A DNA stretch of 64,000 nt from an uncultured Sphingomonadaceae bacterium (GTDB lineage Bacteria; Pseudomonadota; Alphaproteobacteria; Sphingomonadales; Sphingomonadaceae). The notes under the pieces are model-generated. The model was not told the origin of the DNA. It searched no databases and saw only the letters and a list, made by a program, of their open reading frames with translations. The DNA lies in contig CANKZR010000001.1 of assembly GCA_947488625.1 (NCBI GenBank), forward strand, positions 930,001-994,000. The letters are read 5' to 3'. Below are positions 44,522-52,814 of this stretch, in pieces. Position 1 is the stretch's first letter. Every line of letters begins with the position of its first letter. The position numbers were made by a program, and so were the translations under genes.

Positions 44522-45442
44522 ATGGCCATACCTGATTATCAAACACTGATGCTGCCTGTCTTGAAAGTTGCGGCGCAAGGAGAGACTAGGGTCCCGATTG
44601 CATCGGAGACGATTGCTGACCATTTTGGCCTTTCCCAAGATGAGCGCGAAGAGTTGCTACCAAGCGGAAAGCAGGAGCTGCTCCATAACCGCGTCCATTG
44701 GGCGAAGTTTTATATGACCAAGGCTGGTTTGATAGACAGTCCAGCGCGGGGCGTATTTATCGCTTCCGATGCCGGGAAGGCCTTGTTGGCGAAGGACCCC
44801 GAGCGGATCGATGTTGATCTTCTAAAGACATATCCAGAGTTCATGGAGTTCTACGACAAGAGCAACTCGAGCAAGAGTGACGGCCAGGACACTGCCCAGG
44901 AACAGTCCGCGACTTCTGATGCGACGCCAGAAGAACAAATTGATGCCGCTCACTCCATACTAACTAAGGCGCTCAAGGCTGACCTTCTCACGCGTGTGCA
45001 TGATCAGACGCCCACATTCTTTGAGCATCTCATTGTCGAGTTACTCGTCGCAATGGGTTACGGCGGCTCACACGATAGCGCGGCGCGGCGGCTCGGCAAA
45101 TCAGGCGACGGTGGCATTGATGGGATCATCGATGAGGATCGTCTCGGGCTCGACCGGATATATGTTCAAGCAAAGCGCTATAGTCCTGAACAGACAATTG
45201 GGCGTCCAGCCATCCAAGGCTTCGTAGGAAGTCTGATCGGCTTTGGGGCAACCAAGGGAGTTTTTGTAGCGACCTGCACATTCAGTAAGCAGGCGCTCGA
45301 CTATGTGGAAAATCTCCAACAGCGCGTCATATTGATCGACGGCGATAGACTCGCCGAGTTGATGATCGAGTTCGGTATCGGAGTCAGGGTCAGCCGCATT
45401 GTTCAGGTGAAGCGTCTCGACGAGGATTTCTTTGCCGATTGA
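44522..45442 (+). CDS. Mrr-type restriction endonuclease
   Basis: A 306-residue protein of the Mrr class. The N-terminal Mrr_N winged domain (MAIPDYQTLMLPVLKVAAQG) matches the E. coli Mrr start, and ATG 44522 was chosen for that reason over one 6 bases upstream. A linker around residues 115-140 is rich in D, E, S and Q. The C-terminal PD-(D/E)xK nuclease domain has the catalytic acid in GKSGDGGIDGII (D200) and VQAKRY (Q216-K218). Mrr proteins cut methylated DNA and are type IV restriction enzymes. It stands alone between the integrase and the mobilization genes. Confidence 0.9.
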   Translation: MAIPDYQTLMLPVLKVAAQGETRVPIASETIADHFGLSQDEREELLPSGKQELLHNRVHWAKFYMTKAGLIDSPARGVFIASDAGKALLAKDPERIDVDLLKTYPEFMEFYDKSNSSKSDGQDTAQEQSATSDATPEEQIDAAHSILTKALKADLLTRVHDQTPTFFEHLIVELLVAMGYGGSHDSAARRLGKSGDGGIDGIIDEDRLGLDRIYVQAKRYSPEQTIGRPAIQGFVGSLIGFGATKGVFVATCTFSKQALDYVENLQQRVILIDGDRLAELMIEFGIGVRVSRIVQVKRLDEDFFAD

Positions 45443-45546
45443 TGGAGGAGTGGGACAAGCAAGATCGGGATCCAGCTTTGACAGACGAACAGCTTTTGGC
45501 ACGCGTGCTCGCTGAACGATGATCCGGAAGTTTGGAAGTGCACAGG

Positions 45547-46311
45547 TTAAGGTATCAGCTCGATCGAACAACTCACCGACCCTTCCTTCTCCCGCGCCCT
45601 CTCCTTGCACCGATGCAGCGCCTCGCGGTTAGCGCTCAATATGCTGTGGGCCGCCATCAACTCTTCAAAGCCTTCTGGATTCTGTGTCCGAATAAGCCGC
45701 ATTCCTGCTTCCACGATGGTCGGCTCGCCCACGGCCTTACGAGCCATCCGTTCGGGCCAATGCCAGCTTTCGGGCATGGCCCGCGCGATGGTGCCGGGCA
45801 GGATCGCCCATAGCAGCATACCGGCAGCCAACCCGATGCCCGCGAAGCGCCAGGTCTGGCGCTTCTGCTCGGCCTCCGTGCGGACTCGCCCGACAATTGC
45901 GGCGAGCCGACCGGTTGCAAGGTCGAGGTCTTTGCGTCCGTGCCGGAACAGGTCGCTGCTGTCGCGCAGCATGTCGAGCGAGGCGCGCTTGATTTGAACT
46001 GCAATGTCTTCCGGCGTCAGCTCGATGGCAGGCTTGTTGCCGATTGCGGTCAGCGTCTTGGAGACCTGTGCGAGCTGATCGGCCATCTGGCCTAGTGTCG
46101 CTGTGTAGTCCGGGATCACGATGTCGGCTCGCTCCCTGGCCAAGTTTTGGACCGTATGGCGCACCATCGCCATTTCCCCTTCGAGGCGGGCGAATGCTTC
46201 CGTCGCCGGATCGGACTCCTCCACCGCGTCCATTCCCGGACTGGGCTGCGGGGCGGGTGGTTCCTCGACTTCGAGGTCCAGTTGCACTTCTTCGATGTGG
46301 TCGTCTTCCAT
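45547..46311 (-). CDS. TraA-linked coiled-coil/membrane protein (DUF6118-like)
   Basis: A 254-residue protein with an acidic start (MEDDHIEEVQLDLEVEEPP), a helical, coiled-coil-prone middle (about 40-165) with ELTPEDIAVQIKRASLDML, and one hydrophobic segment (WRFAGIGLAAGMLLWAILPG, about residues 168-187). The C-terminal region is NREALHRCKERAREKEGSVS. It follows the relaxase gene by 10 bases on the same strand with a good TAGGAGAA site. DUF6118 proteins are repeatedly found next to TraA relaxases; the role in mobilization is unknown. A longer frame extending upstream runs into traA and was rejected. Confidence 0.7.
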   Translation of the reverse strand: MEDDHIEEVQLDLEVEEPPAPQPSPGMDAVEESDPATEAFARLEGEMAMVRHTVQNLARERADIVIPDYTATLGQMADQLAQVSKTLTAIGNKPAIELTPEDIAVQIKRASLDMLRDSSDLFRHGRKDLDLATGRLAAIVGRVRTEAEQKRQTWRFAGIGLAAGMLLWAILPGTIARAMPESWHWPERMARKAVGEPTIVEAGMRLIRTQNPEGFEELMAAHSILSANREALHRCKERAREKEGSVSCSIELIP

Positions 46312-46321
46312 GTTGGTTCTC

Positions 46322-49207
46322 CTAAATGCCCATGTCGAAAGCGCGGGTGCGTTCGCGGGCGAGGGTTGCGGTGAGTTCATTGGCGATGCTGCGTTCGGGC
46401 TTCCGATTGATGCCGAGTTCGCGGGACTTGGCGCGCAGCAGGCCTTCGACCTGCGGATCGCGTTCAAGCCTCTTCGCAAGTTCGGTTAGCTTGGCCGACA
46501 GGCGGGCTGCGCCTGCACGGTCGCCTTGCTGCTCAAGCTGCTTGCGCGCCGTGCTCAACCCTTGCCAGTCGCTGACAAAGCGCTCGGTTCGCAGCGCCGG
46601 ATCGGTGCGCACGGCGGCCTCGTGCTGCATGGCGCGCATGGCCTCCTGACTGCGTCCGCCAGCAGCCTCTGCAATCAGCTCAGAATGCCGCTCCAGCGCC
46701 TTGGCGAGATCGGCTGCGGCATGGGGTCGGATCGCTTCGAGCGCCTTTCCTGCCTTCTCCAGCGCGTCCTTCTGGTGCGGCAGGACGGGCAAGCCCTGAG
46801 CCTGCATCGTGCCGATATCGCCAAGCGCACGGGCGTAGCGTTCGACCGCGCGGCGCTGATCGTTCTGCGAGTTCGTTTTTGCCGGAAGCGGCTCAAGCTG
46901 GCGGGCCTGCGGACGGAAGTTTCCGAACATGGACTTGGCGCGTTGCGGCACCTGCCGAACCATCTCCAAGATCCGCTCGCGGAAGCTGATGCCGCGCAGT
47001 TCGGCAAAGGCCTGCTCGGGCCTGTAATCGCCCGCCATGTCCTTCCCGCGCTCACGGCTGAGCGTGCTGACAAGTTTGGACTGATCGGCAAAATCATCGC
47101 GGCCATAGTGAAGGGCAAGACCCTCGCGGTGGCGCGACATGGCGACATAGGCGGAATGGCTATCCATGCCCGGTGTGGCGAGCACATGGGCGCGGTCCAC
47201 CGTCATTCCCTGCGCCTTGTGGATCGTGGCGGCGTAACCATGATCGATGTGGGCATATTGCTTCGTATCGAAACCAACTTCGCGGCCATCGTCGGTGCGC
47301 ACGGCCATGCTTTGCGCGCTGGCCATCTCGACCGTGCCGAGTGTCCCGTTCTTTACTCCAAGCCCGCGCTCGTTGCGCAGGAATATGATGCGGTCTCCGG
47401 AAGCAAATTGCCGCTCACCGCGTGCCACATTGATCTTGGCATCCGCGCCCAAAGCGCCAGCCTCGCGCATCTTCTCACGTGCCATTGTGTTCAGCCCGCG
47501 GACCTCGTCATTGGTGTGGGTGAGAATGATCCGGCTGTCGCCAGGGCTGGCCTGCCGTTCCTGATTCCAGCGCTCGATCAGCGCCGTCCGTGCATCCTCG
47601 CGCGTGTCGGCGGCATGGACCATGCCGCGTTCTTCATAGGTGCCGATTGCTTCACCGGTTCGGTCCGTGGCGAGCTGCCTGGTGGCATCCTGTTGCCAAG
47701 CCGAAAGCTGGCGGCGAACTTCGCTGATCTCGACGCCGCCGTGGCGTTCGTGGATCGCCCGGAACGCCGCGCCCGCCTCGATGGCCTGAAGCTGCTGCTG
47801 GTCGCCGACCAGGACCACTTTCGCTCCGGCCTTTTCGGCATGGGACAGCACGCGCTCCATCTGCCGCGTGCCGACCATGCCTGCTTCGTCAATAACGAGC
47901 ACGTCGCGCGAAGTGAGCTGTTCGCGTCCCTTGCCCCACTGATGCTCAAGGCTGGCGATGGTGCGCGATGCGATGCCGGAGCCGTTTTCCAGACCCTCGG
48001 CAGCGATGCCGGACAGGGCTGCACCGCGCACAGTGTAGCCCGCGTTTTCCCATGCCTCGCGTGCCACGCCGAGCATCGCGCTTTTGCCCGTTCCTGCGTA
48101 GCCCACGACAATGGCAAGACCGCCGTTCTCGGTGACGTGCTCGAAGGCGGATTTCTGCTCGCCCGAGAGCACCAGGCCGCGCTTGGTAGCGCTGGCGAAT
48201 GCGGCGTTTCGTTGGACATCGCTGACGTTGTGCTTGGCCTGCGCGGCCATTGCTTCGGCAGCGCGGTACAGGCGCTGTTCGGTCTCGATCATCGCCCGCG
48301 AAGTGAACCGATCCTGCCCGCGTCCATCCTTGCCCAAAGCAATCAGGTCAGACGATGCGCGCACCGCATTGTAGGCGGCATCGAACTGCTCCTTTCCGTC
48401 GCTATGCCGGTGAACGAATGCGGCAAGGTCGCGCTTGGTGAACGTCGCTTGCTGGTGCGTGATGGCATCCAGGGCCAGCGCCGGATTGGCGATGATCCGC
48501 TCGCCGTTGCGCTGGGCAATGGCGCGGTGATCTTCGATCCGTTCCGCTTCCAGCCCGCGTCCACCAATGCGCGAGGCGGCGGGACCGATCTTGTCCTGTG
48601 GTTCGAGCGCAATACCCTGCGCTTCCAGGCTGCGATGATCGATCCGCGCATCGATGTCGCGCTCCACCAGCGCGCGGTTGACATGATCGGCCCAGCGTTC
48701 GCGCCATTGCTCAATGAGCGCGGTCTTGTTCCAGTCGCGGACCTTTGCGCCAAAGCCGTCCTTGGTCACTTCGCGCATGGTCAGCATGACGTGCGCATGG
48801 GGCTTGGCCTTGCCATCTTCGCCGATATCCCAATGGACATTGAGATCGGCGATCATGCCTTTCTCAACGAACTCGGCTTTCACGAACTCGCGCGCCAGCT
48901 TGATGTTGTCTTTCTTTGGAAGCTCGCGGGGGAGGGCGAACTCGACCTCGCGGGCAAGCTGTGCATCCTTGCGCTTCTCGGCGGCCTCGACCGCGTTCCA
49001 CAAGGTTGCCCGGTCGGCAAAGGCTTCGGGTGCGCCTTTGGGCAGCATCACTTCGGAATGCAGGACGCCCGCCTTGTTGGTGAAGTCGTGGTCGCGGTCG
49101 ATGCGTTCATCGTGCAACCGCTCGCCAGCACGATAGGCCGCAGCCGCAACGGCACTGCGTCCGCTCGACCTTCCGATAACCTTTGCGCTGAAGTGAAAGA
49201 TTGCCAT
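46322..49207 (-). CDS. traA: Ti-type conjugal relaxase-helicase TraA (MOB-Q)
   Basis: A 961-residue fusion. The N-terminal MobA/MobL relaxase (1-250) has the nicking Tyr region AAAAYRAGE (Y25) and the metal-binding histidines H125 (NVHWD), H137 and H139 (PHAHVML). A RecD-like helicase follows, with Walker A GYAGTGKSAML (about 367-377), DEAGMVGTRQ and, near residue 700, a QGMTV motif and AYVAMSRHREG. A C-terminal helical region completes it. It nicks oriT, covalently binds the 5' end and unwinds the strand for transfer. ATG 49207 begins the relaxase motif MAIFHFSAKVIGRSSGRS. It diverges from traC across the oriT. Confidence 0.95.
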   Translation of the reverse strand: MAIFHFSAKVIGRSSGRSAVAAAAYRAGERLHDERIDRDHDFTNKAGVLHSEVMLPKGAPEAFADRATLWNAVEAAEKRKDAQLAREVEFALPRELPKKDNIKLAREFVKAEFVEKGMIADLNVHWDIGEDGKAKPHAHVMLTMREVTKDGFGAKVRDWNKTALIEQWRERWADHVNRALVERDIDARIDHRSLEAQGIALEPQDKIGPAASRIGGRGLEAERIEDHRAIAQRNGERIIANPALALDAITHQQATFTKRDLAAFVHRHSDGKEQFDAAYNAVRASSDLIALGKDGRGQDRFTSRAMIETEQRLYRAAEAMAAQAKHNVSDVQRNAAFASATKRGLVLSGEQKSAFEHVTENGGLAIVVGYAGTGKSAMLGVAREAWENAGYTVRGAALSGIAAEGLENGSGIASRTIASLEHQWGKGREQLTSRDVLVIDEAGMVGTRQMERVLSHAEKAGAKVVLVGDQQQLQAIEAGAAFRAIHERHGGVEISEVRRQLSAWQQDATRQLATDRTGEAIGTYEERGMVHAADTREDARTALIERWNQERQASPGDSRIILTHTNDEVRGLNTMAREKMREAGALGADAKINVARGERQFASGDRIIFLRNERGLGVKNGTLGTVEMASAQSMAVRTDDGREVGFDTKQYAHIDHGYAATIHKAQGMTVDRAHVLATPGMDSHSAYVAMSRHREGLALHYGRDDFADQSKLVSTLSRERGKDMAGDYRPEQAFAELRGISFRERILEMVRQVPQRAKSMFGNFRPQARQLEPLPAKTNSQNDQRRAVERYARALGDIGTMQAQGLPVLPHQKDALEKAGKALEAIRPHAAADLAKALERHSELIAEAAGGRSQEAMRAMQHEAAVRTDPALRTERFVSDWQGLSTARKQLEQQGDRAGAARLSAKLTELAKRLERDPQVEGLLRAKSRELGINRKPERSIANELTATLARERTRAFDMGI

Positions 49208-49236
49208 GTCGGCAATCCAGTTACACTCCAAACGCA

Positions 49237-49264
49237 ACGTCGGCACGACGTATAAGCGCGCCCT
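49237..49264. other. Candidate origin of transfer (oriT)
   Basis: A perfect 6-base inverted repeat, ACGTCG-GCA-CGACGT (49237-49251), abuts TATAAGCGCGCCCT (49251-49264). The latter resembles the nick region of the RSF1010/Ti class (TAAGTGCGCCCT). The site sits in the 173-base gap between divergent traA and traC, where Ti-type plasmids keep oriT. The nick is expected near the GCGC|CC step. Confidence 0.75.
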
Positions 49265-49380
49265 CTCATGATAAAATCCTGATCGGGACTAGGCGGTATC
49301 ACACTGTCCCGGCGACCTTACTGCATTGGATTACAAGCACGATTATCATGGCTCCATCACACCAACGATGGAGATAACAC

Positions 49381-49686
49381 ATGCGCAAACCCCGCGATTT
49401 TGATTCGGAACTGAAGGCACTTGCCGACAAGGCGAAGCAGTTGAAGGAGCGCCGTGTGCGCGACCTTGGTGCGCTGGTCATGGCAACCGGAGCCGACGCG
49501 CTCGATGCCGAGACCCTTGCAGGCGCACTGCTCGATGCAGCGGCCAACACAGACAAGGGAACTGGGGAGGGCTGGCGCAAGCGCGGCGCGGCCTTTTTTC
49601 AGGGCAAGTCACGCGACACTGCGAGCGGACCTCGCCAGCGGCCGGAAGGCACTCTCCCGCTCGATGGCGGCGCGGCATCGGCTTGA
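49381..49686 (+). CDS. traC: Conjugal transfer protein TraC-like
   Basis: A 101-residue basic protein: MRKPRDFDSELKALADKAKQ, LKERRVRDLGALVMATGADA and LDAETLAGALLDAA. This is the small TraC-type protein encoded beside oriT in Ti/MOB-Q systems, thought to be part of the relaxosome. GGAG precedes the ATG. It faces traA across the oriT, and the next gene, traD, starts about 22 bases after its stop. The last 15 residues look non-conserved. Confidence 0.85.
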   Translation: MRKPRDFDSELKALADKAKQLKERRVRDLGALVMATGADALDAETLAGALLDAAANTDKGTGEGWRKRGAAFFQGKSRDTASGPRQRPEGTLPLDGGAASA

Positions 49687-49708
49687 GGCGGCAAAGGCAC
49701 GAACAGAC

Positions 49709-49939
49709 ATGCGCGAATGGCAGGTCAAACGCCGCGAACGGACCCGGCAACTGATCGAGTTGGGTGGCCTGGTAGCGAAGGCCGATCTGGTCGAGCTCAC
49801 CGATGATGATCGCGCCGCGCTTTACGGCGCGTTACTCACCGTTGCCGCCAAGTTGCGCGGGCTTGACGGCGCGCAGGCGTTGGTACTTTTTCGGCGCAAG
49901 GGAAAGCGGGCGTTCGAAGCGGAAGAAGCGTCCCCGTGA
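49709..49939 (+). CDS. traD: Conjugal transfer protein TraD-like
   Basis: A 76-residue protein starting MREWQVKRRERTRQLIELGG, continuing LVAKADLVELTDDDRAALYG and ending RKGKRAFEAEEAS. It matches the small TraD of Ti-type systems, an accessory relaxosome protein. The start at 49709 has GGCAAAGG about 12 bases upstream; an in-frame ATG at 49664 would give a 91-residue form with a 5' part overlapping traC. Its stop abuts the end of the convergent PLD-like gene. Confidence 0.85.
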   Translation: MREWQVKRRERTRQLIELGGLVAKADLVELTDDDRAALYGALLTVAAKLRGLDGAQALVLFRRKGKRAFEAEEASP

Positions 49940-51169
49940 TTAGACTTCTTCGTAGTAGATCGCATCGACAAGGGCGGCTCGACAATCCCAAGCTTCCGCT
50001 TGCTTACCGCTGGGGCGTTTGGAGTTATACCAATCCGCCATCTTGATTGGCTCCACGACTCGTTCCCAATAGTTGTCCAAGCCTAATGTCGATGGAGCAA
50101 AGCTAAGTGCCTCTGCTAGGTTTGCCGTGTTGCCATTGTTCACGCACACAAAGACGTCAGGCCGTTTCATCGCCAGCAGCCTGGTCGCGGTGGGATGCCT
50201 TCCAACCCTTGCCGAATTTGAGAACGCGTCGGTAAACAGTTCGCAGAATTCATCGTAATCGGCTTTCGTGACCAAACCACGACTTGGAATTGCGTCAACT
50301 GCTTTTGCGATGTCCTCATCTTGGTTCGCGATTAAATTGGTGAACGAACCGGAGCCTTGCATCGATCCGAACCAGCCGATTTGATATTTCTCCAGCCCAG
50401 AATCCGTGACAGCATCGGGATGGACGATCCCCGCCACCGCCTTCCATTCTGCCACCGACAATTCAGAGAACGACCCCACCTTGGCGAACAGCGATTGCAG
50501 GTAGCGGAGAAACTTCATCCGCGTCGCAAAATGATGGTTTGGGTCCTTGCGGACCTCTCGAATGAATGTGGGCCAGTCCATCTTGAGCAACTCGGAATCG
50601 ATGCGCTGAAAATCTTTGGTTTCTGTCGGAAGCACTGGTGCTGCTGGTCGAGGTTTCCTGGCGGCAATTGCGGCTTGCCGCCGGTAGCTTTCGGCCAGCA
50701 GTTTGGTCACGGGCTGCCGATGCGGGGCGAATGAATCGAACATAGCAATAAGACTAGCGATTGCCGGGTCGGAAACACTGCAGCGGAGATGCACGCAAGC
50801 TTCGACATTGGAGCCGAGTCCGCCCTTGGTGAAGTTTGCGCTTCCGACGATTGCTTCGGCATTCTCGCCGGTCACGAACAGATATGCCTTCGGGTGGAAG
50901 CAAGCTCCCTGTTTCTTGAAAACGAATGAGTTTCGCACTCCTTGGAGGGCATCCACAAAGTCCGGATCGGTGGCGCAAAAATCCAACCCGACAGTGACTG
51001 ATTCAAACTTCCGCTTGTTCTCGATGAGCTTGTCGGCAACTGGCCCGCAGTTGGCCCAGGCGACCGCCATGTAGATCTTGTCATGCTTTGGAATGAGGCG
51101 AAGGAGCGTCTTGCGGAGCGAACTCGCATCGAGAATCGAAACTTTCAATTTGCATCTCCCACGTGCCAT
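49940..51169 (-). CDS. PLD-fold protein linked to the type I restriction operon
   Basis: A 409-residue protein. The N-terminal half (about 10-130) is a phospholipase-D-like nuclease domain with the HKD-type motif H92-x-K94 in CFHPKAYLF and GSANFTKGG (S110, N112). Only one such motif is seen, as in nuclease dimers (Nuc/BfiI type). The C-terminal half has no recognised domain and ends GKQAEAWDCRAALVDAIYYE. GGAAGGAGGGG, a strong site, precedes the ATG. It is the last gene of the hsd operon, 19 bases after hsdM, so it is likely an additional nuclease effector; the biochemical role is inferred. Confidence 0.7.
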   Translation of the reverse strand: MARGRCKLKVSILDASSLRKTLLRLIPKHDKIYMAVAWANCGPVADKLIENKRKFESVTVGLDFCATDPDFVDALQGVRNSFVFKKQGACFHPKAYLFVTGENAEAIVGSANFTKGGLGSNVEACVHLRCSVSDPAIASLIAMFDSFAPHRQPVTKLLAESYRRQAAIAARKPRPAAPVLPTETKDFQRIDSELLKMDWPTFIREVRKDPNHHFATRMKFLRYLQSLFAKVGSFSELSVAEWKAVAGIVHPDAVTDSGLEKYQIGWFGSMQGSGSFTNLIANQDEDIAKAVDAIPSRGLVTKADYDEFCELFTDAFSNSARVGRHPTATRLLAMKRPDVFVCVNNGNTANLAEALSFAPSTLGLDNYWERVVEPIKMADWYNSKRPSGKQAEAWDCRAALVDAIYYEEV

Positions 51170-51188
51170 TCCCAGCCCCTCCTTCCTG

Positions 51189-52814
51189 TCATGGGAGAGG
51201 TGGCAGACCCAGTTCCTTCAGGTAGGAATTGTGTTCGTCCGTCGCCGCACGGATGCGCTCATCCAACGCGAGTAGCTTCTGATGAACTGCCCCGAGATTT
51301 ATCTCTGGTTCCGGCTCGACCGTGCTGATGTAGCGTGAGATATTGAGGTTGAAATCGTTCTCCTCGATCTCGCCCATATCGACGCGGCGGGAATAGCGTG
51401 GCTCTTCAGTTCGGAGCTGATAGGTCGAGACGATCTTGCCGATGTGGTCGGGCTTGCCGTCCTTCCCGTCGCCCAGGTAATTCTGCCGCTTGCCCTTCTC
51501 GAAATGCTCTGCGGCGTTGATGAACAACACATCATCGGGCTTCTTGCACTTCTTCAACACCAGTATGCATACCGGGATGCCGGTGGAATAGAACAAGTTC
51601 GCGGGCAGCCCAATTACGGTATCGATGTGCCCGTCCTTGAGTAGCTTGGTGCGGATGCGCGCTTCGGCTCCTCCACGGAAAAGCACACCGTGCGGGAGGA
51701 TGATGGCCATGACGCCATCGTCTTTGAGATAATGGAACCCGTGCAAGAGAAACGCGAAGTCGGCGGCGGATTTCGGAGCAAGGCCGTAGTTCTTGAAGCG
51801 CGCATCTTCTCCCAAGGATTCGCTCGGGTCCCAGCGATAACTGAAGGGGGGATTGGCGACGATCGCATCGAAGCGCGGCATCTTTGCAGGGTTCGTTTCG
51901 CGCAGCTTATCCCAGTCATTGGTGAGCGTGTCGCCATGGAAAATCTCGAACTCGGTGTCCTTTACCCCGTGCAGCAGCATGTTCATGCGCGCGAGGTTGT
52001 AGGTAGTGATGTTCTTTTCCTGGCCGTAGATTTTGCCGATCCCGTGAGGCCCCATGCGATGTCGCACATTCAGCAACAGCGATCCCGATCCGCAGGCAAA
52101 GTCCATCAGACTGTCCATATGCGCGCGGGAGCCTGTCGCCGGATCCTGCCCGTCCAGAGTTACGATCTGCGAGAGGATATCGGACACGAATTGCGGCGTG
52201 TAGAATTCGCCAGCCTTCTTTCCTGATCCTGCGGCAAACTGGCCAATGAGATACTCGTAGGCATCCCCCAGCGTGTCGCTGTCGGTCGAAAATTCCTTCA
52301 GGCCTTTGGCGATTTCGGTGATGATCTTGCACAGGGCGGCATTGCGGTCGGTGTAGGTCTTGCCCAGCTTGTCCGAAGCGAGATTGATTTCGGAAAACAG
52401 TCCGCGAAACGTGCTCGCGAAGGATTCCGTCTCGATGTACTCCAAGCCCTTCTGAAGGGTGTCTAACAGCTCCTTTTGCTGCTTCCGCGCAAGCTCGGCG
52501 ATGCTGGTCCAGAGATATTCGGGGCGAATGACGTAATGCACCTTCCGCCGCATCTGCTTTTCAAATTCCTCGGTGTCCTCAGGATTCTCCGCGTACCAAA
52601 TAGATAGCGGCGTGCGCTTATCCTCATCCTTCAACTTCGGAAAATCTGACCCAAGCTCCTTGGCCGCTGCCTGCTCATAGTTGTCGGACAGGTAGCGGAG
52701 GAAAAGGAAAGCGAGCATATAGTCACGGAAGTCGTCCGCGTTCATCGCGCCTCTAAGGGAATCGGCGATAGCCCACAGGGTCTTGCCAAGTTTCTTCTGC
52801 TCTTGGTCGGTCAT
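51189..52814 (-). CDS. hsdM: Type I restriction-modification methyltransferase subunit
   Basis: A 541-residue N6-adenine methyltransferase. The N-terminal HsdM_N helical domain is followed by the catalytic SAM domain with MDFACGSGSLLLNVRH (near 238) and the NPPFSY catalytic motif (near 320). A C-terminal SPEVEEND-like helix region (GEIEENDFNLNISRYIS) follows. It forms M2S with HsdS, and with HsdR makes the full restriction enzyme. Its ATG overlaps the stop of the upstream ATPase gene by 4 bases, so both are translationally coupled. Confidence 0.96.
   Translation of the reverse strand: MTDQEQKKLGKTLWAIADSLRGAMNADDFRDYMLAFLFLRYLSDNYEQAAAKELGSDFPKLKDEDKRTPLSIWYAENPEDTEEFEKQMRRKVHYVIRPEYLWTSIAELARKQQKELLDTLQKGLEYIETESFASTFRGLFSEINLASDKLGKTYTDRNAALCKIITEIAKGLKEFSTDSDTLGDAYEYLIGQFAAGSGKKAGEFYTPQFVSDILSQIVTLDGQDPATGSRAHMDSLMDFACGSGSLLLNVRHRMGPHGIGKIYGQEKNITTYNLARMNMLLHGVKDTEFEIFHGDTLTNDWDKLRETNPAKMPRFDAIVANPPFSYRWDPSESLGEDARFKNYGLAPKSAADFAFLLHGFHYLKDDGVMAIILPHGVLFRGGAEARIRTKLLKDGHIDTVIGLPANLFYSTGIPVCILVLKKCKKPDDVLFINAAEHFEKGKRQNYLGDGKDGKPDHIGKIVSTYQLRTEEPRYSRRVDMGEIEENDFNLNISRYISTVEPEPEINLGAVHQKLLALDERIRAATDEHNSYLKELGLPPLP

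Noticed and set aside
46526-49255. Very long plus-strand open frame opposite traA
   Set aside because: It is an antisense shadow of the high-GC relaxase gene; it lacks domain features and a good start, while traA has complete motifs on the minus strand.
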